From an uncultured Blastocatellia bacterium (GTDB taxonomy: Bacteria; Acidobacteriota; Blastocatellia; HR10), in contig CALHAI010000007.1 of NCBI GenBank assembly GCA_937934295.1, positions 62,001-126,000 on the forward strand: DNA of 64,000 nt. Direction: 5' to 3'. Below, in pieces: positions 34,789 through 44,457 of the stretch; position 1 is the first letter of the stretch; every line of letters begins with the position of its first letter. Under the pieces are notes generated by a model that made no database searches, was not told the DNA's origin, and saw only the letters and a program-made list of their open reading frames with translations. The translations under genes were made by a program, and so were the position numbers.

Positions 34789-36165
34789 ATGATGGCCGCC
34801 CCCATGCCGACACCCAGTGAGGAGAAATTGCAACGCGGGCTCGGTCTGAAGGAGGCCAGTGCGATCATCGTGGGGACGATCATCGGGACGGGCATCTTCA
34901 TCGTCCCGAACACGATCGCGCGAGCGGTGGAAGCACCGGGCTTGGTCTTCGCCGTGTGGCTCCTGGCCGGAGGATTGTCGCTCCTGGGCGCTTTCACCTA
35001 CGCGGAGTTGGGGGCAGCGTTCTCCCGAGTCGGCGGCGAGTATGTCTATCTGCGTCTCGCATATGGTCCGCTCTGGGGCTTCCTCTACGGGTGGACGCAG
35101 TTTCTGGTGATCAAGACGGGTTCGATCGCCGCGCTGGCAGCCGGATTCGCCATTTATCTCGGCCATTTTCTCCCCCTCTCGGAGCGAGGGAGCAAGATCA
35201 CGGCCATCGCGTGTCTGCTCGTGCTCTCGCTGGTGAACTGTCGCGGGGTTCGGGTCGGCGGGGCGGTGCAGGCGGGGCTCACCGTGCTCAAGCTCACGCT
35301 CATCCTTGGCCTTGTCGGGCTCGCCTTCATCCTCGGCGAAGGGACGACAGCTCATTATCGCCCGATGTGGCCGGAGATGGTGCGCGATAACTGGTTCGGA
35401 CGATTCGGCGTCGCTATGGTCGCGGCACTGTGGGCGTATGACGGATGGAACAACATCAACATGGTCGCGGGAGAGATCGCGCATCCGGCGCGCACGATCC
35501 CCCGCGCGCTGGTGCTCGGCACGCTCGTGGTCATCCTCGTGTATCTGCTGGCCAATCTCGCGTACTTTCACGTGCTCCCCATCACGGCGATTCAGGCGAG
35601 CGAACGCGTGGCTGCCGAGGCCATCGAGCGCGTCCTCGGCGCGCCGGGAGCGACGATCGTCTCTCTGGCCATTTTGATCTCTATCCTCGGCGCGTTAAAT
35701 GGTTCGATCCTCTCGGGGGCGCGCATCTTCTACGCGATGGCTGCCGATGGACTCTTCTTCAGGCCGATCGCGCGCGTCCACGAGCGCTTTCGTGTCCCGC
35801 ATGTGGCGATCCTCGCGCAAGCGGCGTGGGCAGCGCTTCTGGCCGCGAGCGGCACATATGAACAGCTCTTCACCTACGTGATCTTCGCCGCGTGGGTCTT
35901 CTATGGGCTGACGACCATCGGCTGTCTCTTCCTGCGGTGGAAGTTCCCGGAAGTCGAGCGTCCATTCCGCACGCCGGGGTATCCTGTCGTTCCGCTGCTC
36001 TTTGGTGGGCTGGCACTTGTGCTCACAGTGAGCACGTTCGTGGGCGCACCGCGCGAATCGGCGATCGGCCTCGGCATCATGCTCTCGGGGCTCCCCGCCT
36101 ACGCTCTCTGGAAGCGAAAGCGACCCTACGAACCCGATTTGACACCCCATTCGGCAGCGGGCTAA
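34789..36165 (+). CDS. APC family amino acid permease
   Basis: A 458-residue protein with about 12 transmembrane helices. The first helix has the substrate motif ASAIIVGTIIGTGIFIVP (the IGTGIF signature of the APC superfamily), followed by FAVWLLAGGLSLLGAFTYAELGAAFSRVGGEYVYLR. Helix 6 has VAALWAYDGWNNINMVAGEI. It resembles LAT-type amino-acid exchangers and GabP/SteT-like members. The ribosome site AGAGGAGGAGGG directly abuts ATG 34789, so ATG 34792 or 34804 may be the true start. Positioned after M28, consistent with uptake of released amino acids. Confidence 0.9.
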   Translation: MMAAPMPTPSEEKLQRGLGLKEASAIIVGTIIGTGIFIVPNTIARAVEAPGLVFAVWLLAGGLSLLGAFTYAELGAAFSRVGGEYVYLRLAYGPLWGFLYGWTQFLVIKTGSIAALAAGFAIYLGHFLPLSERGSKITAIACLLVLSLVNCRGVRVGGAVQAGLTVLKLTLILGLVGLAFILGEGTTAHYRPMWPEMVRDNWFGRFGVAMVAALWAYDGWNNINMVAGEIAHPARTIPRALVLGTLVVILVYLLANLAYFHVLPITAIQASERVAAEAIERVLGAPGATIVSLAILISILGALNGSILSGARIFYAMAADGLFFRPIARVHERFRVPHVAILAQAAWAALLAASGTYEQLFTYVIFAAWVFYGLTTIGCLFLRWKFPEVERPFRTPGYPVVPLLFGGLALVLTVSTFVGAPRESAIGLGIMLSGLPAYALWKRKRPYEPDLTPHSAAG

Positions 36166-36168
36166 TAT
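36139..36168 (+). promoter_or_regulatory. Promoter of xseA, inside the end of the permease gene
   Basis: A perfect TTGACA (36139-36144), an 18-base spacer and TAATAT (36163-36168). The -10 overlaps the permease stop codon. The xseA start is 41 bases further on and has an AGCAGGAG site. Confidence 0.6.
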
Positions 36169-36208
36169 TCGGCCTGGAGGGCGCATCGAATCGAAGCAGG
36201 AGTGACGC

Positions 36209-37576
36209 ATGGGGCCGACGATCTGGGCGACGCTGACGGCCGAGCGACACGCGCTCACCGTCAGCGAGTTGACTACTCACATCAAGGACCTGCTGGAGGG
36301 GGAATTCCCCGACGTCTGGGTTCGGGGCGAGATCTCCAATTTCAAGCGCCATAGTTCGGGCCACTGGTATTTCACGCTGAAGGATGCACATGCGCAATTG
36401 CCCTGCGTCTGCTTCCGCCTGCAGAACCGGTTGATCCGGTTCCGACCAGAGGACGGACTGGAGATCTATGCGCGCGGGCGGCTGAGCGTCTTCGAGAGGC
36501 GCGGCGAGTATCGTCTGCTCGTCGCGTACATGGAACCGGTTGGCATCGGCTCCTTGCAATTGGCCTTCGAACAACTGAAGGCACGCCTGGCGGCCGAAGG
36601 GCTGTTCGATCCCGCGCGTAAGCGTCCGCTTCCGCTCACGCCGCGAAAGATCGGCGTGATCACTTCCCCGACGGGCGCCGCCATTCGTGACATCTTGCGG
36701 ATCCTGAAGCGGCGCAATCGCGGCATTGACGTCTTGATCTGCCCCGTGCGCGTTCAAGGCGAAGGTGCTGCCGAAGAGATCGCCGAAGCCATTCGCCTCC
36801 TGAATCAGCGCGAGGACCTGGACGTCCTCATCGTCGGGCGCGGCGGCGGTTCGATCGAAGACTTGTGGGCGTTCAACGAGGAGATCGTCGCGCGCGCCAT
36901 CTTTCACTCGCGCATTCCCATCATCTCGGCCGTCGGGCACGAGACCGATTTCACCATCGCCGATTTCGTCGCCGATGTGCGCGCGCCGACACCTTCGGCG
37001 GCTGCCGAAATGGTCGCCGCACGTCGGGATGAGCTGATCGAGCGGTTCGCCGCGCTGGAATTGCGTCTGGTGAAGACGGCGCGCTATCTCCTCGTGCGAC
37101 AGCGCGAGCGCCTCTCTCAACTTCATGCGCGACCGGGCTTCATGCGCGCGCGCACGGCCGTGCAGCAGGCCTGGCAACGGGTGGATGATCTCGACTACCG
37201 ATTGCAGATCGCGATGGCGCGACGTGTGCGCGCGGCGCGAGAACGCTTCGCCACGCTCTCGATGCGCCTCACGGCGCAGCGCCCGAGCCGGCGCTTGGCG
37301 GAGGTGCGCGGGCGCTTGGCCATACTTCGGAACCGGCTGGATGCGACGATCCGCGAACGCGTGCACATATGTCGGCGTCACCTGAGCCTCGCCGTGGGAA
37401 AGCTTGACGCGCTCAGCCCCCTGGCCGTCCTCTCGCGCGGATACGCCATCGTGTGGAACGAACAACACGCCATCGTCCGCGACGCGGCCGGGGTACGCGT
37501 GGGCGAACGCCTGCGCATTCGTCTCTTCAAAGGTCAGCTTAAGGCTGTGACTGAAGAGGTGAAGCGTGATGAGTAA
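36209..37576 (+). CDS. xseA: Exodeoxyribonuclease VII large subunit
   Basis: A 455-residue nuclease subunit. N-terminal OB fold: LTVSELTTHIKDLLEGEFPDVWVRGEISNFKRHSSGHWYFTLKD. Catalytic domain: KRPLPLTPRKIGVITSPTGAAIRDILRILKRRN, DVLIVGRGGGSIEDLWAFNEEIVARAI, PIISAVGHETDFTIADFVADVRAPTPSAAAE. A helical coiled region and the final SPLAVLSRGYAIV complete it. With XseB it degrades single-stranded DNA into oligonucleotides. It overlaps xseB by 8 bases. Confidence 0.95.
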   Translation: MGPTIWATLTAERHALTVSELTTHIKDLLEGEFPDVWVRGEISNFKRHSSGHWYFTLKDAHAQLPCVCFRLQNRLIRFRPEDGLEIYARGRLSVFERRGEYRLLVAYMEPVGIGSLQLAFEQLKARLAAEGLFDPARKRPLPLTPRKIGVITSPTGAAIRDILRILKRRNRGIDVLICPVRVQGEGAAEEIAEAIRLLNQREDLDVLIVGRGGGSIEDLWAFNEEIVARAIFHSRIPIISAVGHETDFTIADFVADVRAPTPSAAAEMVAARRDELIERFAALELRLVKTARYLLVRQRERLSQLHARPGFMRARTAVQQAWQRVDDLDYRLQIAMARRVRAARERFATLSMRLTAQRPSRRLAEVRGRLAILRNRLDATIRERVHICRRHLSLAVGKLDALSPLAVLSRGYAIVWNEQHAIVRDAAGVRVGERLRIRLFKGQLKAVTEEVKRDE

Positions 37577-37829
37577 GGCATCCAAACCGACGGACTTCGA
37601 GACTGCCCTCAAGGAACTGGAGGGCATCGTTGAGCAATTGGAGAGCGGCGATCTGCCGCTGGAGCGCGCGCTCGAACTCTTCGAACGCGGCGTCAAGCTC
37701 TCACGAGAATGCCAGAAGCGTCTCGAAGAGGCCGAGCGGAAGGTCGAGATCCTCATCAAAAATGCCAACGGGGACTACGAGCTCCACCCCTTCGAGGAAC
37801 TTCCTGAGGAGGACGTCCCCAGGCCGTGA
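37569..37829 (+). CDS. xseB: Exodeoxyribonuclease VII small subunit
   Basis: An 86-residue helical protein: [54 protein letters not shown], the full XseB consensus. Several copies wrap around the helical arm of XseA. ATG 37569 lies inside xseA with GAGGTG ahead of it; a GTG one codon upstream is possible. Its stop overlaps the start of the prenyl synthase, the arrangement common in many bacteria (xseA-xseB-ispA). Confidence 0.94.
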   Translation: MSKASKPTDFETALKELEGIVEQLESGDLPLERALELFERGVKLSRECQKRLEEAERKVEILIKNANGDYELHPFEELPEEDVPRP

Positions 37830-38740
37830 GGAGCGTGTCGGAGAGAGGAGCGACCGATCTGGCGGAATATCTGAGCGCGCAGCGGGAGCGCCTTCATCGG
37901 TGGCTCGATCAGCTCGTGCCCTCGGAGACGACGCCACCGGAAGTGATCCATCGCGCCATGCGGTACAGCCTCTTCGCCGGGGGGAAGCGGCTTCGCCCGA
38001 TCCTGGCGATCGCGACCGGAGAGATGTTCGACGTCCCGGAATCGTGGTTGCTCCCGACGGCGTGCGCGCTGGAGATGATCCACACCTACTCGCTCATTCA
38101 CGATGACCTTCCGGCGCTCGACAACGACGACTGGCGGCGGGGTCGGCCGACGTGCCATAAAGTCTTCGGCGAAGCGATCGCGCTTTTGGCGGGCGACGCC
38201 CTGCTCACGCTCGCTTTCCGAACGCTGGCTGAGATCCCGATCCCGAATTCACATCGCGATCGTCAGGCGCGCGTCATCGCCGAGATCGCGCGAGCGGCCG
38301 GAACGGTGGAGGGGATGATCGGCGGCCAGGTGCTGGATCTGCTGACGGAGGGAGAGCCTTTCGATGAGCCGACGCTCACGGCCATTCACCGCATGAAGAC
38401 GGGCGCGCTGATTACGGCCTCGGTGCGCGTCGGGGGGATTTGGGGCGGAGCTGAGCCGGAGCAGATGCACGCGCTCACGCGCTACGGGGAATGTCTGGGG
38501 CTCGCCTTCCAGATCATTGACGATGTGCTCGACGTCACGGGGACGCCCGAGGAGATCGGGAAGACGCCGGGCAAAGATGCGGCGGCTCGTAAGGCGACCT
38601 ATCCGAGCCTGTACGGTCTGGAAGCCTCCCGACAGAAAGCCCAAGCGCTCATCGGCGAAGCGCTCGAAGCGCTCCGGCCGTTCCCGCGTTCGGAGCGACT
38701 CGCCGATCTGGCTCGCCTCGTTCTCGAACGCCGTGCGTAG
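37826..38740 (+). CDS. ispA: Farnesyl/geranylgeranyl diphosphate synthase (IspA-type polyprenyl synthetase)
   Basis: A 304-residue isoprenoid chain-elongating enzyme. First aspartate-rich motif in [31 protein letters not shown] (DDxxxxD form), [11 protein letters not shown] upstream, and second motif [37 protein letters not shown]. The two-residue insertion in the first motif marks the short-chain bacterial type. It condenses IPP with DMAPP/GPP in the cytoplasm. GTG 37826 overlaps the xseB stop; GTG 37835 is an alternative with a closer ribosome site. Confidence 0.92.
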   Translation: MRSVSERGATDLAEYLSAQRERLHRWLDQLVPSETTPPEVIHRAMRYSLFAGGKRLRPILAIATGEMFDVPESWLLPTACALEMIHTYSLIHDDLPALDNDDWRRGRPTCHKVFGEAIALLAGDALLTLAFRTLAEIPIPNSHRDRQARVIAEIARAAGTVEGMIGGQVLDLLTEGEPFDEPTLTAIHRMKTGALITASVRVGGIWGGAEPEQMHALTRYGECLGLAFQIIDDVLDVTGTPEEIGKTPGKDAAARKATYPSLYGLEASRQKAQALIGEALEALRPFPRSERLADLARLVLERRA

Positions 38741-38751
38741 TCCGCGCCCGT

Positions 38752-40395
38752 TCACGCGCGCCGCTTGCGGGACCGCCCCCATGCCAGAAGGCCGAGACTC
38801 ACCGCCACGCACAACCATGCGAAGAGATCGCCATACCGCGCGTAAAACGTGAGAGAAGGCGGCGAAGGGATGCGCAAAAGCCAGTGGCGCGTCGCCATTT
38901 GAAAAAGTGGCGTGGCGTCTCGCACTTCACCATAAGGAGTGATCAGGGCCGTGATGCCACTATTGGTCACGCGCACAAGTGGACGCCCTAATTCGACAGC
39001 ACGAAAAACGGCGTGAGCGAGATGTTGGCGCGCGCCCGCCGTCGGGCCAAACCAACCATCATTGGAGATGTTCACCAGCAGCGTCGCCCCCCGCCGCACG
39101 AACGCGCGGGGAATCTCCGGGAAAGCGGATTCAAAGCAGATGAACGTCCCGACGCGCGCGGGCCCTATATCGGCGATTGTGTAGTCGCGCCCCGGCACGA
39201 AGTCGCCCGCCAGCGCTGGGATCTTCTCCAAGAAAGGAATGAGTCCGCGCCCGGGAACATACTCGCCGAATTCCAGAAGCCGAATCTTGTGATACTCGGC
39301 GATGCGTGTGCCGTGCGGGGAGATCACGGCGGCGCTGTTGTGCCAACCGCGAGGGCTCTTCCCCAGATGATTCAACAGGAGATACACCTGGTATCGGCGC
39401 GCGAAATGGGCGAGATACGCCGCGAGCGCCTCGTCCTCGTCGAGCGAGAGATTCATCGGTGATTCCGGCCAGATGAGCAGCCGCGGAGGCCCATCGCTTT
39501 TCCCCTCGGCGAGAACGTCCTCGGAGAGGCGCAGATGCCGATTCAAGCTCTCGATCACATCCGGAGCGCGCAATCCGGCACCGCCTCCGAGGACGGGAAT
39601 CACCGGTTGTATGGCGAAGACGCGCACGGCGAACGTTCCGGGATGGACCTCCGGGCGAGCCGCTCTTCCGACGAAGAAGACGAGACCTAAGAGCACGAAG
39701 GGGCATCCGACGAGCCAAAGGACGCGCCGCCACCGCATCGTCTCTCGCAATGCGGAGAAGACGCCGAGTGCGCTCGCCAGGAGCAGGAGGAAGCTCACCC
39801 CGAATACGCCCGTGCCGCGCGCGATCTGAATCAGCTCGGGGACGCTCGCCTGACTATACCCGAACAGATTCCAACCATGCCGCGTCAAGCGAACGCGCGC
39901 CCACTCCAGGGCGACCCAGAAGAGCGGTGCCGTGAAGACACCCGCTCTTCCCCATCGGACGACCCCCCATCGCACGAGCCAGAGGAACGCGGAAAAGAAG
40001 ATCGAGAGCACAAGCGCCGGAATGAGCCAGAGCGCATACGCGATCGGCGCCGGCACGCCCCCATAGTGAACGATGGGAAACGTCAGCCACGAAAAGCTCC
40101 CGTAGAAGATGATGAGGGCAAGGCTCAGACCGAGAAGGCACGCTTGCCGGAGAGAGAGCGCGACTCGCGTCGCCATGCGGAAGAGGAGGGGAATCCAGGC
40201 TCCCCATGCGAGGAACCACACCCCCTCCCCCAAAGGGGAAGGGAACGCCAGGACGAAGGCGAGCGCTGTTGCCCCGACACACGCCCAATCGCCCGGAACC
40301 AAGGGCGGGGTACGTGGGGTCGTCGGACTCGTGTACTTCGCTCGTTCTGCGGAGGCCGTCGATGAGCGCACGTCAGCCCCGACGCGAATCCGCAT
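38752..40395 (-). CDS. lnt: Apolipoprotein N-acyltransferase
   Basis: A 547-residue membrane enzyme that adds the third acyl chain to lipoprotein N-terminal Cys. Several N-terminal helices (GATALAFVLAFPSPLGEGVWFLAWGAWIPLLF and others) precede a nitrilase domain with the catalytic Glu in LLIWPESPMNL, Lys in AEYHKIRLLEFGEYVPGRG and Cys in VGTFICFESAFPEI, then LVNISNDGWFGPTAGARQHL. The triad is complete. It is coupled to the SPOR gene (the start codon overlaps that stop; a GTG one codon upstream is possible). Together with the lipobox protein at 21747 it indicates a diderm lipoprotein pathway. Confidence 0.93.
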   Translation of the reverse strand: MRIRVGADVRSSTASAERAKYTSPTTPRTPPLVPGDWACVGATALAFVLAFPSPLGEGVWFLAWGAWIPLLFRMATRVALSLRQACLLGLSLALIIFYGSFSWLTFPIVHYGGVPAPIAYALWLIPALVLSIFFSAFLWLVRWGVVRWGRAGVFTAPLFWVALEWARVRLTRHGWNLFGYSQASVPELIQIARGTGVFGVSFLLLLASALGVFSALRETMRWRRVLWLVGCPFVLLGLVFFVGRAARPEVHPGTFAVRVFAIQPVIPVLGGGAGLRAPDVIESLNRHLRLSEDVLAEGKSDGPPRLLIWPESPMNLSLDEDEALAAYLAHFARRYQVYLLLNHLGKSPRGWHNSAAVISPHGTRIAEYHKIRLLEFGEYVPGRGLIPFLEKIPALAGDFVPGRDYTIADIGPARVGTFICFESAFPEIPRAFVRRGATLLVNISNDGWFGPTAGARQHLAHAVFRAVELGRPLVRVTNSGITALITPYGEVRDATPLFQMATRHWLLRIPSPPSLTFYARYGDLFAWLCVAVSLGLLAWGRSRKRRA

Positions 40396-40841
40396 CACCG
40401 GTTGGGGATGATGCGCAGGTCGGACACGCCGTTGTTTCGCAGCTCGCGCAACGTGCGAGCGGCCGCCTCGGTGTCCTCGAAAGGCCCGAGAATGACCTCC
40501 ACGACCGATCCTTCCTCAGGCGTCGAACGCAAGCGGGTGAACGCCTGATCGAAGCCCCGCTCCTTCAGATGGGCGACGAACCGCTCGGCCTCCGTCACCG
40601 AAGAGAAGCTTCCCGCTCGGATCAGATACGACGCGGGTTCGCTCGGCGAGGAGGACGTCAGTGCCCCATCCGGCAGACTTGCGCTCGGCGGGTTCTCCTT
40701 CGGAATCGTCACGGCCGAATTGGGGACTCGAACCCATCGTCCGATGAGCAGGCCCACGGTGAACATCGCGAAGGCCAGCGTCACGCATCCGATGAAGAGC
40801 ACGAGCGCGCGTCGGCTTCTCGCTCGAATGTCATCGTGCAT
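40395..40841 (-). CDS. SPOR domain-containing membrane protein
   Basis: A 148-residue protein. N-terminal cytoplasmic Arg-rich stretch, one transmembrane helix (ALVLFIGCVTLAFAMFTVGLLIG), a Pro/Ser linker, and a C-terminal SPOR domain: SYLIRAGSFSSVTEAERFVAHLKERGFDQAF, then VVEVILGPFEDTEAAARTLRELRNNG. SPOR domains bind denuded septal peptidoglycan, so a cell-division-associated role is likely. It lies between slipin and lnt; overlaps lnt. Confidence 0.85.
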   Translation of the reverse strand: MHDDIRARSRRALVLFIGCVTLAFAMFTVGLLIGRWVRVPNSAVTIPKENPPSASLPDGALTSSSPSEPASYLIRAGSFSSVTEAERFVAHLKERGFDQAFTRLRSTPEEGSVVEVILGPFEDTEAAARTLRELRNNGVSDLRIIPNR

Positions 40842-40854
40842 ACGACGTCTCGCC

Positions 40855-41637
40855 TCAGGACTGATCCGTCACCTCCGCGCGACTCCGTCGCGGGACGAGA
40901 ACGGAGAGCAGCTCGAGAGGTAAGGGGAAGACGACGGTCGAATTCTTTTCCGCGCCGATCTCGGTGAGCGTCTGCAGATACCGCAATTGGATGGAAAGCG
41001 GCTCCTCAGAGAGCCTCCGCGCGGCATCGGTCAACTGCTGCGCGGCCAGGTATTCGCCCTCGGCGTGAATGATCTTGGCGCGCTTCTCCCGCTCGGCCTC
41101 CGCCTGTTTGGAGATCGCTCGGATCATCTCCTGCGGCAGGTCAACGGCTTTGATCTCGACCATGCTCACCTTGATCCCCCACGGATCGGTGTGCCTGTCG
41201 AGGATGCGTTGCAAGCGGGCGTTCAGCTCCTCGCGCTTGCTGAGGAGATCGTCCAACTCGACCTCGCCGCAGACCGAGCGCAAGGTCGTCTGCGCGAGTT
41301 GCGAGGTGGCGTAGAGATAATTCTCGACTTCGACGATGGCCTTGTTCGCATCAATGACGCGGAAGTAGACGACGGCATTCACCTTCACCGAGACGTTATC
41401 GCGGGTGATGACATCCTGCGGAGGCACGTCCATCGCGACAGTGCGCAAGCTCACGCGCACCAGGCGTTGGAAGGGACCGACCACCAGGCGAATGCCCGGG
41501 GGTTTCGGCTCGGGTCGCAACCGCCCGAAGGTGAAGACGACGCCGCGTTCGTACTCGTTGATGATCTTAATCCAGCTCAGCACCCAGAGCAGCAGGATGA
41601 TCACCGCAACCGTGGATCCCGTGAAGAGTTCCGGCAT
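40855..41637 (-). CDS. SPFH domain protein, slipin (stomatin-like)
   Basis: A 260-residue protein. After AAAGGAGGGAGCT, ATG 41637 gives [24 protein letters not shown], a membrane hairpin, then the SPFH/Band 7 domain: [95 protein letters not shown] coiled region and hydrophobic end follow. Slipins form membrane microdomain scaffolds. Its neighbour upstream is the NfeD-family protease, the conserved stomatin partner. Confidence 0.93.
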   Translation of the reverse strand: MPELFTGSTVAVIILLLWVLSWIKIINEYERGVVFTFGRLRPEPKPPGIRLVVGPFQRLVRVSLRTVAMDVPPQDVITRDNVSVKVNAVVYFRVIDANKAIVEVENYLYATSQLAQTTLRSVCGEVELDDLLSKREELNARLQRILDRHTDPWGIKVSMVEIKAVDLPQEMIRAISKQAEAEREKRAKIIHAEGEYLAAQQLTDAARRLSEEPLSIQLRYLQTLTEIGAEKNSTVVFPLPLELLSVLVPRRSRAEVTDQS

Positions 41638-41689
41638 AGCTCCCTCCTTTCGCATTCAACGAGATCCCCGCTCCTTGCGGGGCTCTCAC

Positions 41690-43027
41690 TCACGCGCGCT
41701 CTTCATTTCGGGCCACATCCAGGATGGACGTCCGGCGTGGCGGCTCCAGAGGTTGCATGGCTTCGACGCGCAGCTTCAAGCCTTCGATCCCCACGACGCG
41801 CACGCGCTCCCCCTTGGCGATGCGCGAGGAGGCGATAGCGCTCCACAGCTCACCGCGCACGAAGACCTGCCCCTCGGGATTCAATTCCGTCTCCGCTGTC
41901 CCGATCAGTCCCACCATGCCGAGATCGCCGGTGACGACTTTCTGCTCTCGCGCCTTCATGGCCAAGCGCAGGATCACGATCATCGCCACGGCGGTCGGAA
42001 GGGCGATGGCGATGGCGATCGAGCGCTGAATCTGAATCGCCGGATCCGGCGTATCCACGAGCATCAGCGCCCCGATGATCATCGAGACGACGCCCCCCAA
42101 CCCGAGCACGCCGAAGCTCTGAATCTTCGCCTCAGCGATGAAGAGCGCGATGGCGATGATGAGCAGCAGCACGCCGGTCAGGCTGATCGGCAGCAGGTGG
42201 AATCCATAGAGGGCCAGTACAAGGGCGATCGTGCCGACGACGGCCGGGATGATCGTTCCCGGATTGTTCAACTCGAAGTAGATCATGAGCAGACCGATGG
42301 CGCCGAGCACGAAGGCGATATTCGGATTGGCCAGGAAGCTGAGCACGCGCTCGCGCAAGGTGGGTTCGATGCGCACCACCGGTTCTCCCTTCGTGCGCAC
42401 CGTGACGGTCTCCCCCCCCAACCGACGGATCGTCCGTCCATCCAGTTGCGCGAGCAGGTCCGGGAGGTCGCGCGCGATGAGGTCAATCAATCCCTCGCGC
42501 AGGGCTTCCGTCTCCGTATAGGAACGGCTCGTGCGCACGGCCGCTTCGGCCAGCTCGATATTGCGCCCCCGCTTCTCGGCGAGCGAGCGAATATAAGCCG
42601 CTGCATCGTTCTCCGCCTTCTCGTACATCGTGCGATCCTGCTCCATCCCGATGGCCACCGGATGCGCGGCTCCCGTATTCGTCCCCGGCGCCATGGCCGC
42701 GACATCGGCCGCGATGAGGATGAAGAAGCCGGCCGAGGCCGCGTTGGCTCCGCTCGGCGAAACATAGACGACCACGGGCACGCGGGAAGCGAGGATGCGC
42801 TCGACGATCTCCCGCATGGCTGAGACGAGTCCCCCCGGCGTGCGCAGCGTGATGATGAGCGCGCGCGACTGCGCCTGCTCGGCCACGCGAATCGCCCGCT
42901 CGACCAATTGCGCGCTCGCCGGATGTACAATGTCGTCGAAGGTCACGACATGGACATCCGCCCGCGCCATGCCGCAGAGGAGCACGGTGAGACATCCGGC
43001 TTGTACGATCAACCGCCTCAGCTTCAT
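41690..43027 (-). CDS. NfeD family membrane-bound serine protease (stomatin operon partner)
   Basis: A 445-residue protein. Signal peptide (MKLRRLIVQAGCLTVLLCGMA), then a ClpP-like protease domain with RTPGGLVSAMREIVERI, the nucleophile Ser in YVSPSGANAASAGFFIL, and the probable Lys partner in MYEKAENDAAAYIRSLAEKRGRN. Four to five transmembrane helices (FVLGAIGLLMIYFELNN, through IIGALMLVDTP) precede a C-terminal OB-fold NfeD domain (MVGLIGTAETELNPEGQVFVRGELWSA). In archaea such proteins cleave the adjacent stomatin; here slipin follows 52 bases downstream. Confidence 0.93.
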   Translation of the reverse strand: MKLRRLIVQAGCLTVLLCGMARADVHVVTFDDIVHPASAQLVERAIRVAEQAQSRALIITLRTPGGLVSAMREIVERILASRVPVVVYVSPSGANAASAGFFILIAADVAAMAPGTNTGAAHPVAIGMEQDRTMYEKAENDAAAYIRSLAEKRGRNIELAEAAVRTSRSYTETEALREGLIDLIARDLPDLLAQLDGRTIRRLGGETVTVRTKGEPVVRIEPTLRERVLSFLANPNIAFVLGAIGLLMIYFELNNPGTIIPAVVGTIALVLALYGFHLLPISLTGVLLLIIAIALFIAEAKIQSFGVLGLGGVVSMIIGALMLVDTPDPAIQIQRSIAIAIALPTAVAMIVILRLAMKAREQKVVTGDLGMVGLIGTAETELNPEGQVFVRGELWSAIASSRIAKGERVRVVGIEGLKLRVEAMQPLEPPRRTSILDVARNEERA

Positions 43028-43039
43028 AAATCCGGCAAT

Positions 43040-43069
43040 AATTTAGCACAAGAGGGGAGCCCGCGTCAT
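43040..43069 (-). promoter_or_regulatory. Promoter of the NfeD gene
   Basis: Minus-strand ATGACG (43069-43064), an 18-base spacer and TAAATT (43045-43040) preceded by GTGC. It abuts the stop of the upstream gene and lies 13 bases before the NfeD ATG. Confidence 0.45.
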
Positions 43070-43665
43070 CAGCGCAGATCGCGCGTCGCGATGAGGATCT
43101 CCTCGCCGAACGGCAAGTGGACGGCCAAATACGTCGCCCGCGGAGAGGGAAGGCCAAAGAAGACCAGGCCGACTTGAGCCGGCGACGGCCACGGCTTCTT
43201 GTCCCCCCGCCACCGCTGCTCCCCTATCGCTTCAAAACGCGCGCGCGCTTGCGCGTCCAGGTCCGGCCCTTGGACGCGAAACTCCAGACACTCCCCCCTC
43301 CGCCGCACGATGGAGAGCCCCTCCAACCGGCTGAGCGCGAAGCGCCGCTCGCTCACCCCATCGCGCAACAGCGCCCCACGTGGACAGAAATACCGCGTCT
43401 TCCCTCGATCGCGCTCGGATCCGACATAGAGCCACACGGTCGTCTCCTGACGCTCCATGTCCAGCGTCACGGCGAGTGGATAGAGGACGAACGCCTGATC
43501 CTCGACCTTCACCTCATAGCGCGTGAACGACTCGATCCGGCGCATCCCCGGACCATACCACGATTGCGCCTCCGTCGAAGGCGCCCCCAATGACAGGCTC
43601 ACGACGAGCAGGACGCCCGCGACCGCGCGCTCGTACGACATCCGATGCGCTCGTGATCCGTTCAT
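43069..43665 (-). CDS. Secreted protein of unknown function
   Basis: A 198-residue protein. The start overlaps the upstream gene stop (ATGA). A hydrophobic stretch VAGVLLVVSLSLGAPSTEA is a signal peptide; an internal ATG eight codons in would serve equally well. The mature part is mostly beta and charged: SFTRYEVKVEDQAFVLYPLAVTLDME, TTVWLYVGSERDRGKTRYFCPRG, RFALSRLEGLSIVRRRGECLEFRV, and QVGLVFFGLPSPRATYLAVHLPFGEEIL. Two Cys residues could form a disulphide. It is one of a coupled pair of unknown genes. Confidence 0.65.
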   Translation of the reverse strand: MNGSRAHRMSYERAVAGVLLVVSLSLGAPSTEAQSWYGPGMRRIESFTRYEVKVEDQAFVLYPLAVTLDMERQETTVWLYVGSERDRGKTRYFCPRGALLRDGVSERRFALSRLEGLSIVRRRGECLEFRVQGPDLDAQARARFEAIGEQRWRGDKKPWPSPAQVGLVFFGLPSPRATYLAVHLPFGEEILIATRDLR

Positions 43666-44417
43666 CGCCTTTCTCCCTTCAGGCGGAGGAGGAGTTTCTC
43701 GTAAACGTCATCGGTGAACTGCTCAAGCCAGCGCAGGATCGCGGGGAACAGGGTGTTCATCTCGAAGCCGCGCTCATAGGTGGGCGGCCACTGCCGCGGA
43801 TCGTCAGGGATGAGGATGCGCGCTTCGCTGGCCCGCAGCGACGGCTCTCCGCGCTTCGGATCCGATCGCCCCACGTGCCCGATCAACCGCGGCGCCGTCA
43901 AGCTCGCCGCCGCGAGATGGCTCAACTCCCGATAGATCGGATCGGCCGTCTCCGCGCGCGTCCGCGCCTCCAGCATCCGCACGAGCGGATCCTCGCGAAA
44001 CTCCTCCAAACCGAGCAAGCGCTCCCGCACGGTGTAAAATGTCACCCATCGGGCGCGCCCCAGTGGATCGAAGAGACGGCGCCGCGCATCCACATGCCAG
44101 TACACGAGATTGACCTCGCGCGCGACGGCATCGAGTGCCCCCTTCGCCAACTGCAGGAAGCTCCACATCTTCTGCTCCAATGCGCTGAAGGACACGAGCG
44201 CCCCTTCCGATCCGAGGGCCTCGCGGGGGATCTCTTCGTCGAGCAGTTCCAGATAGACATCGAGCGCCATGCGCTGGAACCAGCAGGTGCTCCAATGGGC
44301 GAAGGCCGCCTGTTGTCGTCCGGCGTCATCGAGGGCCGGCCAAACGCGCAATCGCTCCACCAAAGCGGTCTCCGACCGCGTCCCTCGCCAGGCTCTCAAT
44401 TCGAGCGGCTCGCGCAT
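43662..44417 (-). CDS. Protein of unknown function, coupled to a secreted unknown
   Basis: A 251-residue cytoplasmic-looking protein with no signal or membrane segment, Trp- and Arg-rich. Helices are predicted through RMALDVYLELLDEEIPREALG and FSALEQKMWSFLQLAKGALDAVAREVNLVYWHVD. A conserved-looking patch reads DPLGRARWVTFYTVRERLLGLEEF. The C-terminal part is WPPTYERGFEMNTLFPAILRWLEQFTDDVYEKLL. The helical make-up is faintly HEPN-like but no motif is clear. It is coupled to the following secreted unknown and located between nfeD and a prenyl synthase. Confidence 0.6.
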   Translation of the reverse strand: MREPLELRAWRGTRSETALVERLRVWPALDDAGRQQAAFAHWSTCWFQRMALDVYLELLDEEIPREALGSEGALVSFSALEQKMWSFLQLAKGALDAVAREVNLVYWHVDARRRLFDPLGRARWVTFYTVRERLLGLEEFREDPLVRMLEARTRAETADPIYRELSHLAAASLTAPRLIGHVGRSDPKRGEPSLRASEARILIPDDPRQWPPTYERGFEMNTLFPAILRWLEQFTDDVYEKLLLRLKGERR

Positions 44418-44457
44418 ACTCTGTCGGAGAGAGTCGAAGCTCGCCGTCGGGGATCAT

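Noticed and set aside
34018-35571. A 517-codon open frame antisense to the M28 and permease genes
   Set aside because: No family features and composition typical of antisense frames in this genome.
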